Shown here: positions 35,278 to 46,958 of the stretch, in pieces | Numbering within the stretch: the first letter of the stretch is position 1 | How the letters are laid out: each line of letters begins with the position of its first letter | Assembly: GCA_024704765.1 (NCBI GenBank) | Contig: JAKMXF010000357.1 | Span: 82,678 to 146,677, forward strand | Source: Oopsacas minuta | Lineage: Eukaryota > Porifera > Hexactinellida > Lyssacinosida > Leucopsacidae | DNA length: 64,000 nucleotides | Direction: 5' to 3' | Translations under genes and position numbers: made by a program | Notes under the pieces: model-generated | What the model was told of the DNA's origin: nothing | Databases searched by the model: none | Seen by the model: only the letters and a program-made list of their open reading frames with translations

Positions 35278-35645
35278 CTGTACCATACTTCTGCTTTGGT
35301 GTTTCTTTTGTAGCAGTACTTGTTATATTGTAGATTTGTAGTTAAAGTAGTGTATAGAAAGCTCAATACTAATTAGTTACTTCAAATATAACGACCACCC
35401 ATAGTATTATATCCAGCTATGGGGGTGTCATATATTTAATATTCTGTCCACTATCATAAGTAGAAACCCATGAAAACTTTGTTCCAACATTACTAACGCA
35501 CCTGGAGAGAAGCTGGATCATAACTATGCGATTAAATAGTACATGAATTGTTTCTAACATTGATATGAACACAAACGAACGATCAAAATTGGTTTGCCTT
35601 GGCCGGAGTAATACAAATTAAACTACCATTTTAGGAAACAGAATA

Positions 35646-36340
35646 CAGTAGAACCTCCGAGATCCGGACAGTCCCGTCCGAATAGTGTCCGGATCTCGGA
35701 TTTTCATTTAGTATCAAATACAAAACGGTCAAGCCTACAAAATTTCTACTCTCTGAGATCCGGACATTATCCATTTATTTTTCACCCATAATCAGATTGA
35801 AATAAATTACTTCCAATTTCCAATTGCTCTTTAGAGGTAGTAGATAGCACATCCTCATCAAATAATGAATAGGGAGAGTTTACAGATTTATTTTTGGAAA
35901 TGGCTCTTTAGAGATTAATGAAAATTGGCAGCAACCACATAAGTGGCTTGATGAAGATGACGATGCAGGATACTAACTTTTAGACGATGAAGAAATTATC
36001 TCAGAAGTTTTAGCTACGAATCCTGACTTTAAAGAAGACACTACTGATCCTAGACCTTGTGTAACCGCAGCACAAGCATGTGAATACCTGGAAACCGTGT
36101 TAGAATGACTAGAGTCCCAAGGGGATACCCGGATAGAACATTTGCTTCTAGTAAAGAATGGAGAAACAGGGCTGCTGAAAAACGAGTAAAAACTACTAAA
36201 CAGACATCATTATTGCCTTTTTATAGTTATTTCTTTTGTTTTATTTGTACGATTCGTGCTGAATATTTTCACTGATAATATTATTTCGTAGAAAATCATG
36301 TCCGGTCTAGGGAGGTGTCCGGATCTCGGAGGTTTTACTG
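35646..36340 (+). mobile_element. Tigger/pogo-like element, internally deleted
   Basis: The termini CAGTAGAACCTCCGAGATCC (35646) and, reversed, CAGTAAAACCTCCGAGATCC (ending 36340) are flanked by TA. The interior retains the acidic C-terminal tail of a Tigger-type transposase on the plus strand (WLDEDDDAGY, then LLDDEEIISEVLATNPDF and VTAAQACEYLETVLE) with stops. The catalytic domain is deleted. Confidence 0.85.
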
Positions 36341-36411
36341 TATATGCAAATATATGTGTCATATCGGGAATTCCATTAACTAGGTCGAATTATCGAGGTG
36401 CCATAGTATAA

Positions 36412-36797
36412 AATATGAAATGAAATGTTGCATTGTATATTTAGTGTTGCAGACAGAATTATGTAATAACCAACTTTCCTTTAAAGTAACAAGAATTACC
36501 TGCAGTGAAATACACTGAATAGCAAACAGATGAGCATGAAAGAGTAGAGTAACAAGCGTGTATAACCGCAATATCAACAGTATGAGCATTCCTATGACTA
36601 TAGTGAGTAATACAATTTTCCCCATAGGATTTGGCTTAGAGAGTAAATTTTTCGTAACTTTGTCAATTTTAATCCAATTTTGGGTTTCTTTAGCTCTATC
36701 AACTTCTCTCAACGAGTTCTTGAACGGTGCACATAGGGATTTTTGACCACATTAAAAAAGTTGGGGGTGTAAGATTCTGCAATTGTACCATATATTT
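36412..36797 (-). repeat. 390-bp inverted repeat, right arm
   Basis: Inverted partner of 32570-32960, with about 3.45 kb between the arms. The near identity of the arms implies a recent duplication, or that they are the ends of one young element. Confidence 0.85.
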
Positions 36798-36799
36798 GT

Positions 36800-38460
36800 G
36801 CACCCCGGTGCATGTCTCAAAATTGGTGTATAATTTCAAAAAAGTAAGCACTATAAGTGATTAACAATAAATTATCGTCCTCTTTTGTCACCTGATAGAT
36901 GCAGCACTCCAAACACTATATTAAAACTAAAATATTTCACTCCAGGCCTTTAAAACTAGACAGCCAACAAAATATTTTGGAAACAATGATACTTGTAATA
37001 ATTGCATAAACTGATCTAATATAAGAAATACGTCAAATTGATGATTAATTACAAACGTTATACAGTATATATTTGGAAGAAAATCGTTGCTAAGGTAGTT
37101 AGGTATTTACTCTTGCGATTAGCTATTCAAAATAATCTAAAATATGCTTACTTTAGCTCGCTGTAATCGAAATTCCTATGGGTCATACATACAATCGTCA
37201 ATATTTTCCTACTAATTCGACGATGGAGATTCATAAAAACGTAGTTAAATTCGTAATTGAAATTTTGCCTAATACGCCATATCGGCACACTGTGAAACAG
37301 TTTGCTTGTGATCATAGGGTAAATAGATAAGAAATATGAAATAACTATCGAATACGAGAAAAGCCCCACACCTGACTGAGGTACTCAACAACTTTCAGGT
37401 GAATCGATGAGAAATTGACTGATAAATTAGGTGTTAAGTTGTGTACAAATTCCCTATAGAGATTTTGTATTACAAAATTTGCAACCTCATTGTGAGGAGA
37501 GTAGGTGTGATCAAGATTAATTATTGAATATGAGCAAAGCTCTACACGATACTATGGTTACATCCGAGATTTCATCTCGATTAACTGAGAGGTGACTGAG
37601 ATATAATGCGTTTAGTCGTCCTCAAACTTGCTGCTACAGCGCGCTGCTAACTTCACTCTCGTACCAAACAGTACACTTATATTCAGAAAGGCAATTCAAA
37701 TTGGGAAAACAAAAATATACAATAAAAGTAGAAAACTACTAGTGACCCTGGTTTTTAATCTTAGGGACGCCCTGAATATAATTATGATATATTCACAACT
37801 TGATTGTATCAAGTAATGATATAATGTATTTGGATACTCGAGTCATGTTAATTGGTTCACCGGATCAAGAATTTATTGATCTGGATCCGGGATCCGGTGT
37901 ATGCCTACTTATAAATTCCAGAACTTTGCCTGCTAACCAGGTAGATTCAAAAACTCATTTGGATAGATCTCACTTGGTTCCAGCTAAACAATTGAGGGGA
38001 GGTTCAAGTTTACTATGTTTCTGAAATATATTTTATGCAACAACGCCAGTGAGATGTATTATGCTTACCCAACATGGATTGGGTGGAATAACATTTCAGA
38101 AATATAGCCCCACAAATCTACAAAATCATCAGCTTCCGAAAATTTTGCTTTCTTATTTTATTGTTTATAATACTATTGCATTTTAAAATCTACACGATGT
38201 TCCAGAAACCCAAGGAAAATTCAAAAGATCCCACCACTTTAACATTTTTCAGCTGTTTACAGTATATGTATCCCTTGGGGTTTGAGAAATACTCTCGGTT
38301 GTTTATTCAGATTCATTTTCAGGTAGGGCTAACCCCCCTCTGAGGGTGGATAGATGGAACACTGTGTTCCACACGACGAGATCGTGAGAGTTGAGAGCTG
38401 CTATGGAAATCCAAAAATACATTCAAACTAATTTTCAAGACATTTTATTTTTTCTTTCTC
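36800..38460. other. Unclassified repeats, no gene recognised
   Basis: A GGATCC/GATCCGG-rich palindromic patch lies at 37858-37900 and a related one at 47118-47170. Otherwise nothing is recognised. Confidence 0.3.
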
Positions 38461-38467
38461 TACTTTA

Positions 38468-38718
38468 GCAAATTACATGCTATTGAAAGAACTCCACAGT
38501 GGCTTAGTAGTGAAGAATTAAGAAAATTTTATCTTAATGCTTTCATTCCCTTATGGTTTCATTTTGTTTCTAAACATTCAAGTAGCATCCATTCCAATTT
38601 TCGAATCATTTGGGAGCCTATTAGTTATGTAAATTTGAATCGAAACTTTGTGGTTTTTGATGCTGAAATGATCTTTTCGGAGAATTCAAAATATAAAAGA
38701 TTTTCCCAGAGATTCTGA
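38468..38718 (+). other. Possible orphan coding exon
   Basis: After the acceptor-like TTTCTCTACTTTAG (ending about 38468) there is an 83-codon open stretch with good codon texture. It reads HAIERTPQWLSSEELRKFYL, then AFIPLWFHFVSKHS and IIWEPISYVNLNRNFVVFDA. A possible donor (TATGTAAAT) lies near 38626; the frame ends at TGA near 38716. I do not recognise the protein. It could be a host exon or a transposon remnant. Confidence 0.35.
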
Positions 38719-39206
38719 TTCTTTATAGAATACATTAGCGATCTATTGTTTCATCTATTCTAGACAATTTTGCTTGCTGATATCAAATTTTGTATCAGAT
38801 ATATCTAAACTGTGTACTTTTCATGTGAAGGGTTGTTGTACTCAGGGTAAAAAATGAATCTCATTTTTCCAAGCACAAAATTTTAAGAGTCTGAAAAGAC
38901 AAAGTCAAGGAACGTCAAAGCGAAAATAATACCAGTTGTTGTTTACAATTTTTACTATGTTATATGAAGATGACAGGCACCGAAACGGTGCGCAACTTTG
39001 ATTTTTTTGTCGCATTCCATTGTCTGTAATCGTTGCTATGGAAATTCCTGAAGTGATATCTGTAACTAAGTAATTGAATACCCATCTAATCTTAATTATT
39101 CTTGGGAATTACTGTACAAAATTAAACATATAAATGTGTGTATATACGTGTACTTATGTTTTCAATCATACACCTTTATTTCTCATAGATAATTTATCCG
39201 TGATCA

Positions 39207-40360
39207 ATGGCTGAACCAATTGCTCCGATGACTTCCCTCGAATCCCGTCTCGATTTAGCGAGAATCCTGAAAGCAAATAGCGATTGCGTCCAAACAACTC
39301 TCTGTTATCTTAGCAATCTCCATTGATTAGACCATGCCAGACAGGCTAAACTTGAATTGATTCTACCTAGAATACGAGATATGATTAGAACTTCAAAAAA
39401 ATCACTTGAATCTTTGTATGGAGATTGGTGGCATTCTGAAATTTGCTCAGAATTAATTATAGCTTCACAAGCCCCCCAAAAGCTAAGTCGGTGCGCCAAA
39501 AGAAAGAACTTATCAATCTTTCACTGCCACATTAGCGTTCCCGGATCTCTAGTGTCCTTGAGTCTATCAGGTCCATCTCGGTAATCAAAAAAACTTTTGA
39601 AATTACAATTGCAGCTCCTGCTTTGCAATTGTTGTGCAATGAGGAAGACAATCGAGAAGTTGCAAGGGTATCTAAATCAATTGTTCAAGGAAAATTCTCT
39701 GGTCAACTCGGGCGTGCATCCAAAAGTAAAGAATTGGATGTGGACAAGGCATTATTTCTTTTGGATCTATTAGACATTGGGAAGAGTAAGTATACTCTAC
39801 TACGACAACTTTTGTTATCTAATGAAATTCACTTCCCTACATATCAGAGGGTGGCCGATCATAGAAATAATTATGTACTACGAAGTATGATTCAACTATA
39901 CCCGAATCCTACAGCCCCAGTTGGGGTATGTGTGCCACACGCTCAATTTGTCTACCATACATTTTGGTGAATTATGTCCACTCTACCGTCCCCTTCAAAT
40001 GAGAATTTTCCTCTCCGATTTCAGATTGCTGATGGTTTAGACGGATCTGGAAAGCATACCGTATATAATCAACCGAATACGAATAGGTCTACCAAATCAC
40101 AACTGCCCGAATTCTCCATTCCCCCAACTTCCGATTTTCCTTCTTGCTGCCATAGAAATCATGACAATATTCGCCAATTTATGAAAGATATCATCAATCC
40201 TGAAACAGATCAAATGAAGGACCAAGGTTTCTATTTTGCCGATGATAAACATATATTTGTCGATGCTGTCCGATCAATGCTTGATGGTAAAATGGCAAGT
40301 ATTCTCTCAGGAACAGGAGGTGTAAGGTGCCAACTATGTACTGCACGCAGAGAGAACTAA
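39207..40360 (+). pseudogene. RAG1-like recombinase copy 2, N-terminal half with both aspartates
   Basis: It starts MAEPIAPMTSLESRLDLAR at 39207. After a TGA at 39324 the same frame continues with IRTSKKSLESLYGDWW (compare FRKSKKSIESL in copy 1). A second frame (39623-39970) carries KALFLLDLLDIGKSKYTL. A third (39974-40360) carries IADGLDGSGKHTVYNQ, with the D600 equivalent at 40031-40033, and SMLDGKMASILSGTGG, with the D708 equivalent at 40283-40285, followed by the CQLC pair. The stretch between the two Asp regions is shorter than in copy 3, so part is deleted. The gene breaks off at about 40365; the His pair, the Glu region and the knuckle are absent. No CACAGTGGGC terminus was found at either side. 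Confidence 0.8.
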
Positions 40361-41055
40361 AAGATCGTGATTAAATTTTGCAAGGTTATCCCATCAATAG
40401 AAACATTTTGCCCGAAGAGCTAAGTGCTGTAGACATACTGCAGCAGATTTATTGGATTCATCTATTGATAATATGGTTAAGGGCCTTATTGTTGATATGA
40501 TATTGCAACAAAGTAGTTTGTAGAATGTTAGTGAATGAATAATACAAATAAAACATCCCTTAATACTATTGCTTATTGTTTTTATCCAGAAATTGTTGGA
40601 ATTGATACATATATATATTAGCAAAAGAGATATTAATAAATTCTATAAACGCTTTTAGAAGTATGAAGTACTAAAGCAAAAATTATGAAAAACATGTGTA
40701 TGACGTCATTTTATAAAAATTATGAGTAATTTTGTATTTCTAACAGTTGTAATTGCTTCCATGGATATGATATACTATACCCAAATAATACAATTTATAG
40801 GCTAAAATTGTTATACAATCAGATATTAAAGAAAACAAAATTCAGCATAAAGCTATGACGTCAGAACATGAGATATAGAAACCTTATAAAAATTTTGAAT
40901 GCATCAAATGATTCCTAGCATATGATAACCTATATGCTGATAATACATTATATATGTCTATTTCAAATGAAAATACCCATTCTTTACTAACTCCTATTTT
41001 AAGCCATTGTGAATTCTGCTTTAGGAATTTCCTAGATGACAACAAGGGACCCTAC

Positions 41056-41492
41056 TAAGGCATTAGTCAATTGTGTTAAACAAGATCACTATTCCGATCC
41101 AGATCTTAGCTGAAATTATGATCAGCAATCCCGATAAAGATCCTTATTTCTAAAACGATCGCGATTCCGATCGTTTGAGTACATTCATGATTTATATTTT
41201 TGATAGTTACGTCATTTCTTATGCCACAAGAATATAGGTGGAGAATCAACGCATTCTACGAACGTATATTACTGATTGTTGAACACAAATTTGGGACAAT
41301 TACTTAAGTATGCTAACGTAATGATAGTAGCATTCAAAGTATACAAAAATGACCGAAAATTTTCGTGCAAAAAGGATCGCAATCTTACATCTGATCCTTA
41401 ATGAAACAATGATCGCCGATCGTCGCTAGATCGTCAAAATAGTATCGCGATCGTGATCGAGCGATCAATGATGGTACGATCCTAATGCCCTA
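41056..41492. mobile_element. GATCG-rich MITE with 8-bp duplication
   Basis: The ends TAAGGCATTAG (41056) and CTAATGCCCTA (ending 41492) form an 11-bp inverted pair flanked by the direct repeat GACCCTAC (41048-41055 and 41493-41500), as in hAT-like elements. The interior is unusually rich in CGATCG-type palindromes, for example 'gatcgcgattccgatcg' and 'tcgcgatcgtgatcgagcgatc'. No coding capacity. Confidence 0.8.
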
Positions 41493-41868
41493 GACCCTAC
41501 CTAGGCATGACGGGATCCTAGTCAGGATCTGATGCACCAATTATGAACTTGAGTATCCAAACGTTTTTCAAATCACCGAAATTCTGAATGTATCATAAAT
41601 ATATTATCTTAATACCATATATTTAAAAATGAGTAGCGCATGCGCTGCATTAATATATAATTGGAATTTTGGAAAAAAGTAGCCTCTCAAATTACATCCT
41701 ATTATAGTGTAATTAAATCCGCAGGTACTGATATTTAGTTTTGAGTTTTGTTACTTATTTCTACTTCCTTTATTAGCAAAATCCCTAAATATGTTTCCCA
41801 ATTAACTTTATACTTTACTCAATTAGTGTTTCCTCTTGATTTCCATTCTGTACCCTTGATTAGCCAAA

Positions 41869-43586
41869 ATGCCAACGATACCCAAATTGACAAAGTCTAA
41901 TGCTATAATGGTACTGACAGACATATTGTCTGAGTTTCGTTCAGTAACAGGTGAATATGCCGGAGCTGTATTTTCATGGCATGGAAAGCTTGGCTCTTTG
42001 GGTCCAGAGAAATTTCAAACCTATATCACTGGGAATAGCGATGAAATATCAAGAACTCTATTGACTAACCAAATATCTACAAGTACGTCAGCGTCATCAA
42101 AGCCTGTGCGTGATCACGAAATCCTCAAGCTATTAGATGGAGATATATCTGGCTATAATGTACAGGGACTGCGAAGACTTGTTTCTGCGATTATAGAAGT
42201 GTCAACTGGTAAGTCAACGGTGTGAATTTATATAATTATATGGGTCACTGATTTTATATCTCTGTATTTTAGGGAAAGGTATGTTTTTTTTGGAATGATC
42301 CTTCCCTCAAACCACCTTTTTGGCCCGAAAGAGTCCCTTTCGAAAACATAAAAAGCGCATGTAAGATTCATCTGCGTATGATAATAGAATCATATAAGAA
42401 TTAATCTATGAAAGCGCGAGTTTCAGCTCGCCCTCAATCTCAGAAGTCTCCAAGCTCTTCTCAAGCATCGCGACATGATATCTACCGTGACCGATCTAGA
42501 TCTCCTCTTGATTTCGCTAGAGATGTACTATACCAAGAGTCTGATGTAGATACTAGTGATGATTCCTTCGATGAGGTTTTTCAGCAACCCGTTATCACTT
42601 CGAACAAACCTATTTCAGATCCTCAAACACCCACCCCAACATCCAGTCTGGTGACATTACTCGGAGTTAAGCCATTGGATCCTATTCAAATAATCACTCC
42701 TCCCATTAGTTTAAATGAGAAAAACTTGTCAATTTCCGAATTGTCAAGTCGTAATACTTTTCTAACAGGCATCACCATTAATGCATTCTGTGTAAGTTTA
42801 TCATACATTGAAATTCAATCCGTTTTCTTAGCAAATATTCTCATACCATATATGTATTTGTAGACATTACTGAAGAAGAATTTCCCCCATTTACACGGAC
42901 TTCAGGACACTATTCTTTCCGAAGTGAGTTTCTCGGTTTAAATTTTTGAATTATAAATCAATATTTGATATTCAATTAATTATTAGAATAGTCAATTCGT
43001 GAAAGCTCCTCGTCCTAGTATACAGCTGCATCACGATGGCGCACTTCACTGGGTTTGCTCCAGTATTGATGTTAAAGGGCATGTAACTTTATATGATTCA
43101 CTATCTACTGGGAGAATATCTGGTGAATTAGCTGTGCAATTGGCATTTCTACATGGGAATGATGCTGATCATGAGCTGAAAGTCGCCCTTGCTCCTATTC
43201 AGCAGCAAAGAGGTGGGGCGGATTGTGGTTTATTTGCAGCTGCAGTCTGTTTGACAATAGCAACGGGAGGCAACCCAACCCAAGTATACTGGAAACAGTC
43301 AAGAATGAGATCTCACCTAACTGATTGTTTCAACAGCGAAATTTTAACACCCTTTCCTAAGATAGAAAGCATAGTATTACGATCTCGCCTGACTACAAAT
43401 CTAGGGACAGATTTAAAGATAAAGTTATGGTGTTTGTGTCATCTACCCAGTTGCGCGTCAAAAAATATGATTGAATGTCCCAAATGCCTTAAATGGTTCC
43501 ACAAACCATGTGTAGGACTTGAAGATATTGACAAAGATATCGATAACTTTTATTGTCACAATTGTCGTGAGTCTCCTAACATATAA
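41869..43586 (+). CDS. Ulp1-like cysteine protease with C-terminal PHD finger, four exons
   Basis: Exons are 41869-42208, 42427-42791, 42864-42923 and 42987-43586. Donors (GTAAGT, GTAAGT, GTGAGT) and acceptors (TTTCAG, TTGTAG, TATTAG) are canonical and all phases agree, giving an intact 454-residue protein. Residues 1-230 are low-complexity and Ser-rich in part (RDRSRSPLDFARD). Residues 236-380 form a C48/Ulp1-type peptidase: H276 (ALHWV), D292 (VTLYDSL), Q329 and C335 (QQQRGGADCGLFAAA). A C4HC3 PHD finger follows: C404, C406, C419, C422, H427, C430, C445, C448. Proteases of this type cut ubiquitin-like modifiers, and PHD fingers read histone tails; the role in transposition is unknown. A 6-base micro-exon (GGAAAG at about 42275) is possible and would also keep phase. 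Confidence 0.85.
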
Positions 43587-43593
43587 ACTATTT

Positions 43594-46500
43594 TCATATA
43601 TTATTATTTTGTGATAGAATATGTGGATTCAAACATGCTAGAAAATATCTTGTAGTGAAGAATACATTATCAATACGCATGTATGCGATTTGTGTTGCTA
43701 TCCTTGTTAGTGATGAAAACAACTGCTCGCAAATTTGTGAGTTTAGCTTTTTCATCTCGTCAGTCTGAATTGATCTCAAAGAATAAGAGGGATTGCACTT
43801 GTGGTTTGTAGAATGGAATCGATTAATCAGAAATGTTGTCCTACGAAATACTTTGGGGTCCCTATATAAAAAATCACAAATAAATTTCTATTTGAAACCT
43901 CGGCTAATTATCATTTATACCCAATTTGTTATGTGCACTTACCTTTTCATACATGTTTTGTGTAAGTTGCAAGCATTATCGTAGATGATCACTTTTGGCT
44001 GTTCTCTGAATATGGTCATTAACAGATTATAAATTACAACTGTAGATTCGTGTTGTCTGAGGATTTGGAAACCATAACAAATCCTGTGTTTACAAGCGAT
44101 TGCTACTATTCCGGGGGGAAACCTTTTGTGAGTTGGAAACTTTTTGTGACACGGTTCAGCTGACTCAACTTCTAGATTTTCGTATACTGGCAACCTGTAC
44201 AATTATAGTAGAATGGTAAAATATAAAAAAAGTTGAATAGCAATTAGTATTTTCAGTATAAACACAATTACAAGTTTGAACTTATATGTAGTTTGTTGTG
44301 AATGCTGGGAAATAATTGTAATAGTTTTCGCTTTGTGGAGAATATTCCACTAATTTTCTTGACGCTCTACTAAATAAACTCTCTATTTGTGTCAGGATTC
44401 TTTTCAACAGCGGGAAAACTTTGAGATATAAAGTGACAAACCCTGTGCATGTGATGTCTTCATTAGGTTTGATAGAATTGAATAAGATATCTAATGTATA
44501 CATCTTCTGATATATTGAATTTAAGGAATCTTCACTTGCTGATTTTCCATTGACAAGAAGAGCTATTGCTTTTCGTTCATTCGATTCCAGCAGAGAGAAT
44601 TGGAATACTCCTGATATTGGATCTGTATGGCAAAGGAGTTTTATGACTTTCTTAACGTGTATATATTCTTCACTTATAGCCACTAAATTTCTGTCCTAAT
44701 GGAACTAAATAAAATATAATCAGCCATTTCTTTATGAGTAGACTTCAATAGGTCTTTTAGCGTATTTTCTGTCAAACCTTCAGAACAGTATTTAAGGAGT
44801 TGTTTTCTAATTGCTGTGTCGGGGATAAAAACACGATCTGAAAATGGGATCATAGGGTATTGCTGATCCTGATCGAATTTTGCATCCACTTCTAGCACCG
44901 ATTTCATTGTTCCCATCGCTATGCCATCTAAAATTATCACATCGGGATGATCTTTACACTTTGACATATGTAGTTCGAGTCATAATCTATGTCTACTGTT
45001 CTTAGATAGGCGTTCCATGCCTGATAAACAATGTGATAATGGAATGTATTCGTTCTACCCATTCTGATAAGCTTCCTGTTCTTGGCACTAAAAAGTAAAA
45101 CGAAGAATTAGATTGTATATATAGGAATTTTAATTTATCAAGAATATGATTTTAAACAATACATACCTCAAGTAACCGTACAAAGTATTTCTAGACATGG
45201 TCATTAACTCGCTATAATCATATAACAAACTGTAATGAACAAAGTACTTGTTGTTGATGTTTAACAGTAAACTGTTCTGACCTTCGAAGACTGCCAAGCA
45301 ATTGCAAGGTCCACTGCATCTTGAACTGTAAACTATATACTTACAATATAATTACTGAGTTACTAAGCACAGGCAAATTTAAGGAGGGAGTAAATTGGGA
45401 CGAGTTCATTGCAATCGAATGAACAATCTTATATGCAAACCAAATATTTATTGAAATTCCTTTATAATTGCAAAGACTTGTTTTCAACGGCTAAATACGT
45501 AGGATAACCCACCATACTAAATTAAAATTGCGACCGAGCAAATGGTTCATTGATGATAAATATATAACTTTGTAATCTTTGAATTCATTAATATCATTTT
45601 CTAAATAGATAACTATTCCAACCTTCTCTAGTTTAAGCTTCTCCTCTTCACTGAATTTGAAACCATAGTCACATAATTCCTTTTCAGGATACATATTTAA
45701 AGGTAAATTGATGCCATGGCAGAGCTAGTGGTTGTAAATTGCTATTTGGCTTTCATCTAAATTGAATGGTATTACTCTTGTTGATATCGTGTTATATTCA
45801 AACTGTTTCTGTGTATTTGATCCAGTATTTTCGAGAATATTATGGAGTCTAGAATGTTGTTTGCACTTTGAAGAACAAGAACAACATAACCACCTATCAT
45901 TATTCAATTGGAAGTTGTGAAAAGTATCATCTGTCAACGGAAAGATATCTTTAGGACTTGGGGAATAATATATTATATCTTCTAGAATGTTTGCTTCACA
46001 AACTTGCAAACAATCATTTTGCGAACAGAGTTCAAATGCTTGATAATGAGAACAAGTATCACTATAACAATTGGCGCATAGATTGCTGTTTGTTTCAATT
46101 ATGATTTCCCTTTTGTTTAGTACAACGGTTCCTTGAAATACATAATGTTTAGTTTTGGTAGTGAGAATAGTAAATGTACAGTAGACTCCGATTAATAGGG
46201 TCACTTAGGACCAAGCCATTTGACCCGATTAACCGAAATAAATGTGTTGGGCCCTACGAACCGGAGCAGAGAGACAAACATGCTAACAGACAACAATAAT
46301 AGTGATAATAACGTATATTTACCTCGTGAGTGATCATAATCTGCAATTATAACATATTCACTATCGTCTAACTTATGTATGTGAGACTTCAATTATCAAT
46401 AGTTTTACATACTGGTCAATTATAGGCATTTCTACTTGTTTCATTTCTGGTTCTGAGAAGCAATCAGGTTGACACTGACTATGCGAAAATTATATTGAAT

Positions 46501-46731
46501 CAACAAGCAACTAAAGTTTGCTTGAAAGCATAAGGAATTAAGAATATAAGTATCACCTGGTTTTGACCATGTTGGCACATCTGATTCTATCAATTTAAAT
46601 GATTCACCTTCTGATAGGCATACTTTGTCGATGTCTAATGTGATGAAGCTGATATCTTCTTTCTCCGAGATTTTTCGTTTTTTTGGGTATATATTATCAG
46701 ATCCAGTTTGTGAAGTTACTTTTTCAGCCAT
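43594..46731 (-). pseudogene. KDZ-like transposase, multi-exon, one stop and two frameshifts
   Basis: Exons on the minus strand, inferred: about 46731-46564 (starting MAEKVTSQTG), 46367-46323, from 46131 to about 45500, from about 45328 to 45174, from about 45094, then 44194-43943 and 43861-43594. Motifs in order: a Cys cluster (CANCYSDTCSHYQAF, WLCCSCSSKCKQHS); SRCSGPCNCLAVFEGQNSLL; RTNTFHYHIVYQAWNAY; KDHPDVIILDGIAMGTM; PGIVAIACKHRICYGFQ with HEST; VIIYDNACNLHKTCMKR joined in phase to DPKVFRRTTFLINRFH; and LNSQICEQLFSSL with a candidate catalytic Glu. This is the KDZ/HMGXB3-type layout. Lesions: TAG at 45725-45727, a lost base near 44962 and another near 44690. The acceptor of the 44194 exon is good, but its partner donor near 44285 is unclear. 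Confidence 0.75.
46178..46270. mobile_element. Pogo-like terminal fragment in a transposase intron
   Basis: CAGTAGACTCCGATTAATAG followed by 'acccgattaaccgaa' is a Tigger/pogo-type end. It lies in the intron between the exons ending 46323 and starting 46131. The other end was not found. Confidence 0.5.
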
Positions 46732-46958
46732 TTCCAAAATGAAATTATCTAACGAATGATACAAATTTATATATCTACTTCTATCATTATAAATGCACCA
46801 GCATTCCAATTACCGCTTGTCGTAATGTGGTTTCGAAACTTATCTAATCACATTCAATTCAGCAGTTTGGGTAACTATGGTTGAAATGATAACGCGTATC
46901 TATAAATATGACTTACCAATAATCCTAATGTAGCGCATGCGCTACTCACTTTTAAATA

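Larger units (their letters stand above)
41620..46958. mobile_element. Two-gene DNA transposon: Ulp1-PHD gene plus KDZ-like transposase
   Basis: The ends carry an inverted repeat at 41620-41652 and 46926-46958: TATTTAAAA, one variable base, TGAGTAGCGCATGCGCT, one variable base, CATTA. It includes the 12-bp palindrome AGCGCATGCGCT. 'ttaatac' occurs just outside both ends (41609-41615 and 46964-46970), which may reflect a target duplication, but I could not fix its length. Between the ends lie only two spliced, convergent genes whose stop codons are 7 bp apart, plus a small pogo-like fragment at 46178-46270. KDZ elements (Kyakuja-Dileera-Zisupton) are known to travel with accessory proteins including cysteine proteases. 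The combination and the palindromic ends suggest one self-contained element. Confidence 0.75.

Noticed and set aside
37858-37900. GGATCCGG palindromes as a recombination site
   Set aside because: A related patch at 47118 shares only the short GGATCC units; no consistent boundaries or coding partner are seen.
38494-38506. CACAGTGGCTTAG as the left end of RAG1-like copy 2
   Set aside because: Only CACAGTGG matches; it lies inside an open coding-like stretch, has no inverted partner downstream of 40.4 kb and no flanking duplication.
42987-43586. PHD finger at 43.4 kb as a RAG2-like protein
   Set aside because: RAG2L combines Kelch repeats with PHD. Here the PHD follows a cysteine protease, the gene lies within other terminal repeats, and no Kelch repeat is present.
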